Part shown: in pieces, positions 48,833 to 58,467 of the stretch | Position numbering within the stretch: the stretch's first letter is position 1 | How the letters are laid out: each line of letters begins with the position of its first letter | Source: Ilex aquifolium | Taxonomy: Eukaryota > Streptophyta > Magnoliopsida > Aquifoliales > Aquifoliaceae | Direction: 5' to 3' | Assembly (NCBI GenBank): GCA_951799425.1 | Contig: OX637402.1 | Span: 8,708,001 to 8,772,000 of the forward strand | Length of the DNA: 64,000 bases | Position numbers and translations under genes: made by a program | The notes under the pieces: generated by a model | Databases searched by the model: none | Told to the model about the DNA's origin: nothing | The model's input: the letters and a program-made list of their open reading frames with translations, nothing else

Positions 48833-50931
48833 CTAAATGTAAGAGATTTTTGCCTCTTACACTTTCAATACAAAATTGTGTTTGCAAAATCAACTTTTAA
48901 TAAAAATGAAAACAAAAATTTAGAAGTATGTTTTGTGAATACGCTTTTACCTTAAAAAATATGAGTTTGAATACTTTCATAATAACAAAGAAAAAAAAGT
49001 TAGAAAGTATGGTATTTGGGTTCAAAAATTACAAAATCGAGATTAGATAACAATTGATCCAATCACATATCTTATAACTCTCACAAATTGATTCAATGAT
49101 TGAATAAAGGGCAACGTGTGAACCCATAAATGTCGAGTTTTAATTTTACTGATTGAATAAAATTTATATTTAATTGATGCATGTAATTTATAGCTAATTG
49201 CACTAAAGTCTCATGAGTCCAGATGCATATTTTTTGTTTGTAAGTAATTGCATAAGTCCATGAGTCCAGAAAACTTTTTCGAAGTGATTTGACATTACCT
49301 AAAAAACAATTACAAAGCAAATCAAACGGTTACTCATGAGTTAGATGGGGTAAGACCTGGAAGTGTGAGTTGGAAAACAGGCTGTAAGATACGTTGCTTT
49401 TGTCTTCTTTGGAATTTCCGGTCAAAAAGAAATAGACATTTTGCATTGGAGGTCGTTTCTATTGTTACAAAATTCACAACTATGTTATCATTTTGGCGAT
49501 ATCTAATAGAGTGAGTAATTTCAAAACAACAAATATTGAATCCAATTAAAAATCACGTCTTTATCACATTCTCTACTTGAGGTCAAATTTCAACCACTCC
49601 GCCCTTAGAAATTTTTTTTTTAAATAACTTTATGATCTTTGATAGAATGGTTGAAAAAGTAGAATGAAAACTAATAAAAGAACAATTTCAAATCTCAAAT
49701 CTAATCGAGTGGGTAGTTTCAAAAAAGCAAAGGTTGAATCCAATTAAAAAATACATCTTTTATCACAGTCTCTATCTGAGGTCAAATTTCAACCACTCCT
49801 CCCTTGGAAGTTTAAAAAAAAAAAAAAAAATTTTTATAATCCGTTTGATAGAATTGTTAAACAAATAGAATGAAAAATAGTAAGAGAAAATTTTTAAATC
49901 TTAAAGAAAATAAGTCTTATCCGTCTCCTTGGTTTTGTTAAGAAAGATGGAAAGAGAAGAAATTAATTTTTCTATGTCTACTATGAATAAAAAAGTATAA
50001 GAAAAGGAGTATGTGTTCATATTATACCATTATATTCATACACGAAATTAACAAATTCATAATATGTAATAAATATATAAATAAAACAATCAAATTAGGT
50101 GGGAGATGGCTTGAGAAGCCTTCCCTCTCACTTTTATTTTTTCTTAGAATTTAGAATATTTTAATTCAAAACATTAGACTCCCTCTAATCAAACGCTTAC
50201 ATGTGTCATTGGTAAACTACCCACCAATTCTTTAATAACTAAACATTATTTTTAAATTTTTTTAAAAAAAAAATCACTTTTTATCACCCAAAAACTTTAT
50301 ATAATTATTTATTTAACTTCTCAACTAAGAAAATTAAAAATTTTAAAAACATTATTTATAATCCCATGCATCGCACGGGACGAACTTAATATACATAACT
50401 AATTTTCTGTTACTTTTCTACTCAATTTTATACATATAAGTTTTGTTGAATTGAAAGAAAGATAAATACTTTCACTTATATTTTATGCATTGAAAATGCT
50501 ATTGAAACTAAAATAATGATCTAATTTGTTGACCTAATCAGTCACAATCACTATATAGGTAATGAATCTAAATAAATATTAAGATTCACAATTAAATTAA
50601 TGACAATAATTAATTAGGTCGAAACATCATATGAGCATTTTAAATCAAAATAGCATTGCTCTTTATGCATCTACTTACTTTTTCATCATTTCATTTCTCT
50701 TTCATTATATTTTAGCCATCGTACCAAACAGACTACTAGAAAAATGATTCAAAGGCCAAATTACTCGGCTGACCATACCAGGGTCCAACTACCAAATTGA
50801 ATAGTAATTTTTTGATATCATCCCTCTCAATTTCCACCAATGATAAGTAGACACATGCAAAGTTTCTATATTTTATTATTTTTACGACTAACGGCTACAA
50901 ATAAATGAAAAGAAAAGAAAATCATTGAAAG
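48833..50931. other. A+T-rich intergenic region with a tandem duplication
   Basis: No gene is recognised. 49503-49700 and 49701-49900 are diverged tandem copies, period 198 bp. A stem-like CCCATGCATCGCACGGG sits at 50365-50381. Long A and T runs are frequent. Confidence 0.6.
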
Positions 50932-50989
50932 TAAATTTCGATATGATACAAGTACCATACTAAATTTCGGTATGATACAAGTACCATAG
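50932..50989. repeat. 29-bp tandem duplication upstream of the LRR gene
   Basis: Two copies of a 29-bp unit containing TATGATACAAGTACCATA, with one internal difference. Confidence 0.9.
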
Positions 50990-51519
50990 TGCCCTCCTAA
51001 GCACCTGCTGCCATACAGCCACCAATGCGGACATATTTCCCGTGTATAAATAGTGGAACCACACATAAAGAAATCATGAGATTGATTTTTAAAAAAGTGG
51101 CAGAGAATTTTGAATCTGGTGCGCTCCAACGTTCGAGTGGTATTTAGAATCCTCGTGATCCATCAAACGGTCACAAATTTCCATGTGAACCCAATAAAAT
51201 TCATCCCTCAAAAGAAATTCAATTTTTTCCTGGGCTCTATAAACTACACATTGTTCAGATCTTCGGACCATATCATTGTCCTTCTCAGTCACTCTTAGAT
51301 TTTTCTTCTTTCTTTTTCATCATTATGCCTTCTGGTCTACGTGAAAGAATAAACCCCCGTTTCCATTGTAGAACTTCCCTTATTTTTATGTAACAAAGTA
51401 GATCTATTTTATTATTCCCAGTCTGACTGAGTTCTCTTTGTCAGATTCCAACTTCACTTCAAAATCCTGATATATTTTTCAGCAATCTTTCCAATCAAGA
51501 TCGAAACCCATTTCCCAAA
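50990..51519 (+). promoter_or_regulatory. Promoter and 5' leader of the LRR gene
   Basis: Two TATA candidates are seen: GTGTATAAATAG (51043-51053), 470 bp before the ATG, and CTCTATAAACTA (51235-51246), about 275 bp before it. The nearer one fits a typical plant leader, which would include the pyrimidine-rich stretch around 51300-51330. No upstream ORF of note. Confidence 0.5.
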
Positions 51520-53310
51520 ATGCAGAGTCTGCTGTGGGTTTTCAGGCTTTTTATCATTCTTCCATTCCTTGATCTGTCTTCAAGAGCCCTAGCCCAAGAA
51601 GAGTCAAAAGCTCCTATACTTTGCTCAGATGCTGATCGAGTTGCTCTTCTTGGTTTCAAAGCCAGAATACTGAAGGACACAACTGACATTCTCTCTTCAT
51701 GGACGGGTGGAGATTGCTGCGGAGGAGGTTGGGAAGGTGTTCAGTGTAACGAAGCCACAGGGAGGGTTACTGGGTTACTGTTGCAGAGGCCCTCCGATAG
51801 CGAAAATGGCATTTACATGAAAGGCACTCTGTCACCTTCTCTGGGTAATTTGCATTTCTTGGAGATAATGGTGATAAGTGGGATGAAACGTATTACAGGA
51901 ACAATTCCTCAGAGTTTCTCAAATCTAACCCACCTCGCCCAACTTGTGCTAGAGGACAACTCTCTCGATGGGAACATTCCTCTAAGTCTAGGTCATTTGC
52001 CCTTACTCAAAACGTTCTCAGTGAGTGGGAACCATTTGACTGGGCAGATACCTTTTAGCTTAGGAAATTTCAGAAATCTTCTCCAGCTAAATTTAGCAAG
52101 AAACTCCCTTACTGGTCCTGTACCATCCACCTTCAAGAACTTCCTCAGCCTGCAGTATATTGATCTCAGCTATAATTTAATTTCAGGGTTTGTTCCTGAA
52201 TTTTTAGGGCAGTTCAAAAACCTGACATTTCTTGACCTTTCCAATAACCAATTATCAGGTCAGTTACCCAATTCCTTGTTCAATTTGGCCAATCTTGCAG
52301 ACATGTCACTGAGCCATAATCTGCTCACAGGAAGAATCCCAGTCCTAGTCGGTAACCTAAAGTCTCTGACCAGTCTCTCACTTAGTTCTAACAAGCTTAC
52401 AGGTCAAATTCCAGAATCCATTTCACGACTGCAGAACCTTTGGTACCTTAATTTATCTCGAAATGTGCTTTCAGATCTTTTGCCAAGCAATGGCATCCCC
52501 TCTCTGTTATCAATAGACTTGTCTTACAATAGGCTGAATTTGGGGATAGTTCCTGAATGGATCAGAAGCAGAGAACTTTCCGAGGTCCATTTAGCTGGCT
52601 GCAATCTTAGAGGAACCCTCCCAAATTTCACGAAGCCTGATTCCTTGACATCCATAGACCTCTCTGACAACTATTTCACGAATGGTATTTCAAAGTTCTT
52701 CATAAAGATGTCAAGCTTGCAAAAAATCAAGCTTTCAAACAACCAGCTCAAGTCTGATCTTTCAGAAATCAAATTGCCAGGTGGCTTATCGTCCCTTGAT
52801 GTCCATTCAAATCATCTTTATGGGTCGCTCTCAAGTGTTTTGAACAATAAAACAAGCAAGTTCTTGGAGGCTATTGATGTGTCTAACAATCAAATTTCAG
52901 GTAGCATACCTGAGTTCAATGAAGGCTTGAGCTTGAAAATGCTCAAGATAGTGAGTAACAGGATTGCTGGTCACATCCCAAGTTCAATCTCAAACCTGGT
53001 TGAACTCCAAATGCTAGACATTTCAAGGAACCAAATAACAGGCACAATTCCTACAAGTTTAGGATTATTGCTGAAGTTGCAATGGTTAGACTTATCCATC
53101 AATGGACTCACAGGAAAAATCCCAGATAGCCTGCTAAGTATAGAAAATTTAAGACATGCAAACTTCAGGGCAAACAGATTATGTGGAGAGATCCCACAAG
53201 GAAGGCCAATTAATATCTTCCCTGCAGCTGCTTATGCCCACAATCTCTGCTTATGCGGGAAACCTTTACCACCTTGTAAGGGGAAGAAGTTAGGAAAAAT
53301 GGGCCAGTAA
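51520..53310 (+). CDS. Secreted leucine-rich-repeat protein, 596 residues
   Basis: Intact single-exon gene. The ATG at 51520 gives a hydrophobic signal peptide (LLWVFRLFIILPF; likely cut near ALAQ, residue 26). An N-terminal LRR cap follows, with DRVALLGFKARI and the paired cysteines of GDCCGGGWEGVQC. About twenty plant-type 24-residue repeats (LxxLxxLxLSxNxLxGxIP) run from about residue 95 to 550, with a less regular stretch around 310-420. The end has LCGEIP and a cysteine pair (LCLCGKPLPPCKG). There is no transmembrane helix and no kinase, unlike receptor kinases or most receptor-like proteins. It is probably an extracellular or wall protein in recognition or as a partner of a receptor. 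Exact orthologue not named. It is the only uninterrupted host-type gene here. Confidence 0.93.
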   Translation: MQSLLWVFRLFIILPFLDLSSRALAQEESKAPILCSDADRVALLGFKARILKDTTDILSSWTGGDCCGGGWEGVQCNEATGRVTGLLLQRPSDSENGIYMKGTLSPSLGNLHFLEIMVISGMKRITGTIPQSFSNLTHLAQLVLEDNSLDGNIPLSLGHLPLLKTFSVSGNHLTGQIPFSLGNFRNLLQLNLARNSLTGPVPSTFKNFLSLQYIDLSYNLISGFVPEFLGQFKNLTFLDLSNNQLSGQLPNSLFNLANLADMSLSHNLLTGRIPVLVGNLKSLTSLSLSSNKLTGQIPESISRLQNLWYLNLSRNVLSDLLPSNGIPSLLSIDLSYNRLNLGIVPEWIRSRELSEVHLAGCNLRGTLPNFTKPDSLTSIDLSDNYFTNGISKFFIKMSSLQKIKLSNNQLKSDLSEIKLPGGLSSLDVHSNHLYGSLSSVLNNKTSKFLEAIDVSNNQISGSIPEFNEGLSLKMLKIVSNRIAGHIPSSISNLVELQMLDISRNQITGTIPTSLGLLLKLQWLDLSINGLTGKIPDSLLSIENLRHANFRANRLCGEIPQGRPINIFPAAAYAHNLCLCGKPLPPCKGKKLGKMGQ

Positions 53311-54104
53311 CATGCTGACTCAACTGACAGAGGAGATATGCTCATGCAAAGCAAGCACTGTCACATGGACGACGGCAGGAGATAAATTATGTTTTCTACA
53401 GCCAGATGTACAACTTTTTTCCTAGTTTCTTTGGGTACAAGTCCACTTTTTCACATTATATGTTACTTGATGAAAATGAAGAAGCTTCATAAATAATGGG
53501 CTTTTTTCCCTTGCTATATCATTTTTTCATAAAGGGGTAGAGAAACTAGGCCATCAACAAAACTTAGTTTTTCTCTACTGTCAAGTTGGTATTATACCAT
53601 TCATTCGAATCTAACCTGAAGTTCAGCATTCAAATGCTGAGCAAAAGGGAGTAGCAGAAATACTGTCATGAAAAGTAAAACACATCATAAATAAGCATCA
53701 ACTAGTAAGGTTTATAGCATTAAGTTGCCAAATAAGAGTAGGAAATGTCAGAGAAACAATAGATGGAATTAGGAAGCAAAAACTAGTAGGAAACTGGAAA
53801 TGGGGCTTAAAATCTAATCAACATTCATTCAATAATCTAGAGAACCCCAAAAGAGGGAGTACAAGAACGCCAATGATGAAAAATCAAAGTCTGCATTGCT
53901 GGTTGAGCATTTTATCATCTCAAAGATGCTCAATATTCACAAGAGTAACATTAGTACACTTCACAATGACTATACCGCCTTGAGCTGTACTGAATCAAAT
54001 TGCTTTTTTTTGTTGAAACCTTCAAGACTGAGGAAGGCTTTGATGCCACCGCTGACCAACTTTCGCTGAAAACTCTATTGTGCGGAAGTTGTTCTTCAAA
54101 TATG
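53311..54104. other. 3' flank of the LRR gene
   Basis: Holds the 3' untranslated region, with A-rich polyadenylation-like signals near 53487-53498 (CATAAATAATGG). No further gene is seen. Confidence 0.4.
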
Positions 54105-54532
54105 AATGTTGAAAATTTTGTAAAACAATTTAAATATTGTATGTGTACCCGGTGCTATTTCGGAAGAATTTGAGAATCTATGGAAAGCCTTAGTGGATTC
54201 ATTTGGATTGGAGAATAATAATTGGATACCAGAAGTTTATTCGAAAATATCAAAATGGGCGGAAGCATCTTTGAAGGGTAAATTCTTTCCAAGCATAAAA
54301 GAACAAAATGTTGTGAGGGTATGAACTCATGCTTCAATCATTTTTTGAAGACACGTCTTCTACTGGTGGAGTTTGTAAGGCAAAATGAACGGGCTGTGGC
54401 ATGGATCAGGGAGAAGGAAGCAAATGATGACCATGAAACTGAACACAAATCCAAAGAGAGAACCACCCAATTGCGGTGTCTAGAGCAGCATGCAACATCC
54501 ATATATACAAGAACAATTTTCTTTAAAGTAAG
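54105..54532 (+). pseudogene. FAR1/MULE transposase fragment
   Basis: Two frames together match the C-terminal half of the transposase-like core of FAR1-related proteins: EEFENLWKALVDSFGLE and KWAEASLKGKFF in the first, then MNSCFNHFLKTR, EFVRQNERAVAWIREKEAN and LRCLEQHATSIYT in the second. A frameshift near 54320 and another near 54150 break it. No zinc finger (SWIM) or N-terminal DNA-binding part is present. It may be from a Mutator-like element or a decayed FAR1-related gene. Confidence 0.75.
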
Positions 54533-54980
54533 TTGAAGGTCAAATCCGTCTTCCCTAACTTCCCACACGAACCCGATTGTTTGTGTATATGGCTTATAGT
54601 GTATGGTGAGTGTCATTCTCCCTCAAGTTCAATGCAAAAAGTGGAGAAAATTGTGTGAGGATGAACAAAAAATGTATGTGTGCAAAATTGCTCCCCAAGC
54701 GTAGAGAGTCTTGCAATGTCGTTTTTTACTTGTATTGAGTATTCCAAAGTCGTCTCCTCGGGGAAGGCGAGGTTGGATGTTCTTGAAGAGTGATATGTGA
54801 AAAAATTAAAATTGAAAAATCTTGTGATTTGAAATTTGGTGGGTTTTGAATTGAGAAATATGCAAAAAAACAAGGTTGGCCAACCCATAGAGGCATTCCA
54901 ATGGGAATGTCAAATCGACTCATTTCATTTAACCAACGGTGTCTCGGTATTTGATTGATTCGTAGGAAGTGAGAGACTAA
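54533..54980. other. Spacer left of element 2
   Basis: No gene recognised; short ORFs on the minus strand have no family features. Confidence 0.4.
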
Positions 54981-56338
54981 TGTAGTTGTGTTGGAAAATA
55001 GCATACCCCGTGACAAGTCTATGGTGTATCAAAAGCCCACAACCATGTCCGCATTCAACCTAGTCAAACCAACACATTGCACTATGAAGAAGAATGGAAG
55101 AGAGTCGATTTCACATACCTAGGAGGAAATCCCTCTTGGATTAGCCAACTAAAAGTTTAGCTATGCATGGTAAAAGCAATAACAAACATTAAATAGAGAA
55201 ACATGGTAGTGAAATCAAGCATGGACTTGTATTAATGTAAGAGAAGGTTTAAACTACAAGAGAAGAGCCATTCATAACCGAAATGGAAAGCTTGAAGGGA
55301 ACAAAATCCAAATATGAAAATGAACCCCAAGAAACTTAGCTAAACTTGATTACAACTTTAATTAAAAGAGATTAGAGTACAAGAGGGAAAGATTACATAT
55401 AAAATGGAGCTTACTACAATGAAAATGGTGAAGGAAAATGAAAAACCCAACTTTCTCTCTCTAGAACTTCATCTTCTTCCTTGGACCTTCTCTCTCTAAA
55501 AGCTTCATAATATGAAATTGCATGTAAGAAGTGATTATTTTTGTCCATCCCCCTCTCTCTTAGCATGAGTGGCTGACTTGCAGTGTTTGGAGAGAGATTG
55601 TCCACAAAAGCTTCCAAAATTAGTCAAAGCATGGTCCCATGCTTTGACTAAGCACTCCCTCTCTCTACATTGGTCACCCTCTTCCCCATGTTTAAAATCT
55701 GAATTTAGGGGTTAGGAGGTCATAATAGAGTGTTAGAAATGTCAGAACATGGATTAGGTAACAAAAGGTGGGCCCCTATAGTTGGTGGAGTCATTTAGAG
55801 AAGAATCTGAGTTTTTTGGGTAGCAGGTATCTGTAGCTCATTGAGCTGGTACTGGTAGCTCGACATTCCTCATTCTTGATCTAGTAAGGGACATGCGGGA
55901 GGTACCAATAGCTCAGGCAATGAGGTACTGGTAGATCATTTCTAGTGGGGTCTAGTACTGGTAGCTAAAGTAGGTAGGTACCGATAGCTGATTTCCAGTA
56001 ACATTTCAGCTATCTGAGTTTCAAGGAACCGGTACCGGTAGCTAGATGAGCTGGTAGCAGTAGCTCGTTTCCAGAGAGCTGGTACCGATAGCTCTTCTTC
56101 TTGCCTTAAGATTCTTGGTCCCTTGAGCTCCCGAGCCATCTGTCTTGAGATCCTTTCTTTCACATTGACCTCGATCACTTAATGGGGTGCTTTATGCCTA
56201 CCATTTCCATCTTATCACCTGCAATCAAGCCATTCTCCATTAATTATCGATTTTAATCCATTTCCCCAAAAATTCACTACAAAACAAGTTAAATGGATGC
56301 AATGAAGATGTTTAATATGCAATGTTCGACACTCATCA
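54981..56338 (-). repeat. 3' LTR of element 2
   Basis: The minus strand starts TGATGAGTGTCG directly after the polypurine tract. The left end is uncertain by some tens of bases (54981 is one TG candidate). U3 has motif C palindromes. U5 has a typical T-rich leader with TTAATTAAAGTTG near 55365. No coding sequence. Confidence 0.65.
55823..56094 (-). repeat. Motif C cluster in the LTR of element 2
   Basis: About ten copies related to GGTACCGGTAGCTC (plus-strand reading): 55823, 55843, 55899, 55922, 55951, 55975, 56029, 56047 and 56076, plus a weak one near 56006. Most are decayed at one or two bases (GTACTGGTAGCT, GTACCGATAGCT). The same motif recurs upstream of the third ORF of this element. 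Confidence 0.85.
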
Positions 56339-56352
56339 CACCCCCCAACTTG
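56339..56352 (-). other. Polypurine tract of element 2
   Basis: The minus strand reads CTCAAGTTGGGGGGTG before the LTR start, preceded by CTAGGGACTGGCAAAG, a context usual before 3' LTRs of these lineages. Confidence 0.75.
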
Positions 56353-56589
56353 AGCTTTGCCAGTCCCTAGCAAACCTTATTTCAAAAATCTATACAATGC
56401 AAGTATAACAATCCCATTCATGTTAATCAGTTCATGGACCAAACAAAACTCTCAAATCACATTGCAATTATGTACATGAACTTGGGGAACAATTTAAACA
56501 AAAGGTAATGTTCTTTCATTCATAATCTTTCTCAGGGAGTACAAAGAACCCCAAACAAAATGGCCTACTTTCCTAGGAACTCTTCTACG

Positions 56590-57900
56590 AGGCCAATAAC
56601 TCCTAGACTGCTATCCTCCATATACAACCAACCAAAAACAAAGACTCGAATCTCTCGTAATCCTCCTCCTCGTTATCATCATCATCCTCATCCTCATCCT
56701 CATCATCAGACTCAACGACTTCCACAACAGTCGAAGTGGCTGGGGCGAACGTCCATATGTCAGCACTAGTCCCCGTAGTTGATGGTGGGAACTCTAGTGT
56801 GGTGGCCTATGATGGTGCCATCTCGGGAAGAGGCTCTCCAGGGAGTTGCCTTTCAAAAATCCTAGTAACCCATCAGCTTCAGCAACTACATAGTCCCACT
56901 GAAATCATCCAACCTCCCCTTTGATCCGAGCTAGATGCTAAGAGACCATAAGAGGTGGGGCAGCAGTAAATGGCCTGGCTGTAGATGATTTAGCTATAGA
57001 TAGCTCGGCCCGAGATGGCCTAGACCTTTCCTCTCTCTGCCCGAGCCCTCCTGTCATAGTTGTTCTCTTTATGCTGCTCGGCTTGCCTATAGGGCCGAAC
57101 TTAGGCGGGAATGTCACGTCTGTAGGGATGCCCTTGACCTTATTCTAATAGCAGTTCTAGGTGACAAGGTGGGCGTAAGGCAGGTTCGCCCTCGGCTTCG
57201 TAGCCTGGGCATAGTCCTTCATCACCTCCCAATTCATCAATGCGATGTCCATTTTGGTGCCAGCCATGAAATCATAGATGAGGGCCATTCCCCCCCCCCC
57301 CCCCCCCGGTGTTTTCTTTGCTCCCCGAGGCAAGACATTGTAGTGGAGGACTTTATTCATCACTCCGTAGGAATGCTTGAGTCCCCCGACTTGAATTTTT
57401 CCATTGAACTGTGAAGGGTCCTCATACATAAGGCTTGCATACTCCTGGAGTGATTTCCTCCCTTAGGTGTTATAGGGAAAGACAAGGGTATTGGCCAGAG
57501 GCCTCTGACACTCCAATGCCTCGGCGATGAATGCTGGAGTGACCTCGATCACCATTCCCCTCACATTCATATTGAGGAAGCACAAATCCTCATCCACCAC
57601 TGTCAATCTCTGATAAAATTCTCGACATTAGGGAATCACATACCCATTCACTGCCTGGAACCAAAAGTGTAGCCCATGGCCCTCAATCGCCCGGACTACA
57701 TCATCGTGTGGCCCGAGGGTGTTCCTATCCACTTGTCGCTCACACGTCACATTCTTGATTCCAATGCTCTTCGTATGAAGGTCGTGCTTCTTCTTCTTCC
57801 TTTGTTCCCCACCACTAGGGGCCGTCTCCTCCACCCTTTTTTTGGACCCGGTGCCCACTTGTTTTGATGTGAAAGGGCTTAATTTTTTGGTGCAGGCCAT
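56590..57900 (-). pseudogene. Third ORF of element 2: plant transposon-protein domain (PF20167-like), decayed
   Basis: ATG chosen at 57900 (MACTKKLSPFTSKQVG), followed by a lysine-rich nuclear-localisation-like stretch (EQRKKKKHD). The domain then reads in one frame through two stops (near 57630 and 57465): CREFYQRLTVVDEDLC, MNVRGMVIEVTPAFIAEAL, then KVLHYNVLPRGAKK and a helical end RANLPYAHLVT, with a further stop at 57154. An 18-base C run (57290-57307) makes an in-frame glycine run. Downstream, in a shifted frame, is a strongly acidic tail (about 56620-56720: VVEVVESDDEDEDEDDDD). No signal peptide or membrane segment is seen. Same family as 220-1340. Function unknown. Confidence 0.65.
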
Positions 57901-58269
57901 CAAAACCAAAAATGCCCCAAGGGCAAAGAACGGGAACACTCATCCCCAAAATAACTCAAAAACACCAAAAGACGAAGGTGGAGACTTACATTCTATCCAT
58001 TGTCTAAAAATCCAAGATTTGAGTGAAGGGTTTCGAGACTTTGATGGAGTATCTTGGATTTGGATGGATTTGGGGGTGTTTTATGGAGAGGAGAGGGTTT
58101 TTGAGAGAAGAGAATTGAGGAAAGTGAAGAGAAATCAAAACTTGAGGGAGAAAATCGATTAAGATGAAGGATGCCCAAGGTTTACTTGAAGGTTTGGATA
58201 GTTTTGATAAAGAGTAGAGTGTTTTTGAGAGGGAGAGGAATGAGAGAAGTGAGGGAAATTTTAAAAAAA

Positions 58270-58467
58270 AAATGGCTTTAAAACCCTTATTTTTGCGATT
58301 CTGGGCACGAGCTACCGGTTGCTCGTAAGCTAGTACCGGTAACCCTTCATGCTGGTATCAGTAGATAGCCATTCTGGAAAACAGGTACCAGTAGCTCAAG
58401 GCTCTGGTACCAGTAGCTCTTCATTATGCTTTTCTAGCCATTCTGCCTCAGAGGTACCGGTAGTTAG
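58270..58467 (-). promoter_or_regulatory. Internal promoter region of element 2 with motif C cluster
   Basis: Six copies of the GGTACCGGTAGCTC-type motif: 58309-58325, 58328-58343, 58351-58369, 58382-58398, 58402-58420 and 58451-58467. On the minus strand they are followed by GGGTTTTAAAGCC (about 58273-58285), a possible decayed TATA box comparable to GGCTATAAAAGCC in element 1. A pyrimidine-rich leader and the ATG at 57900 follow. Confidence 0.7.
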
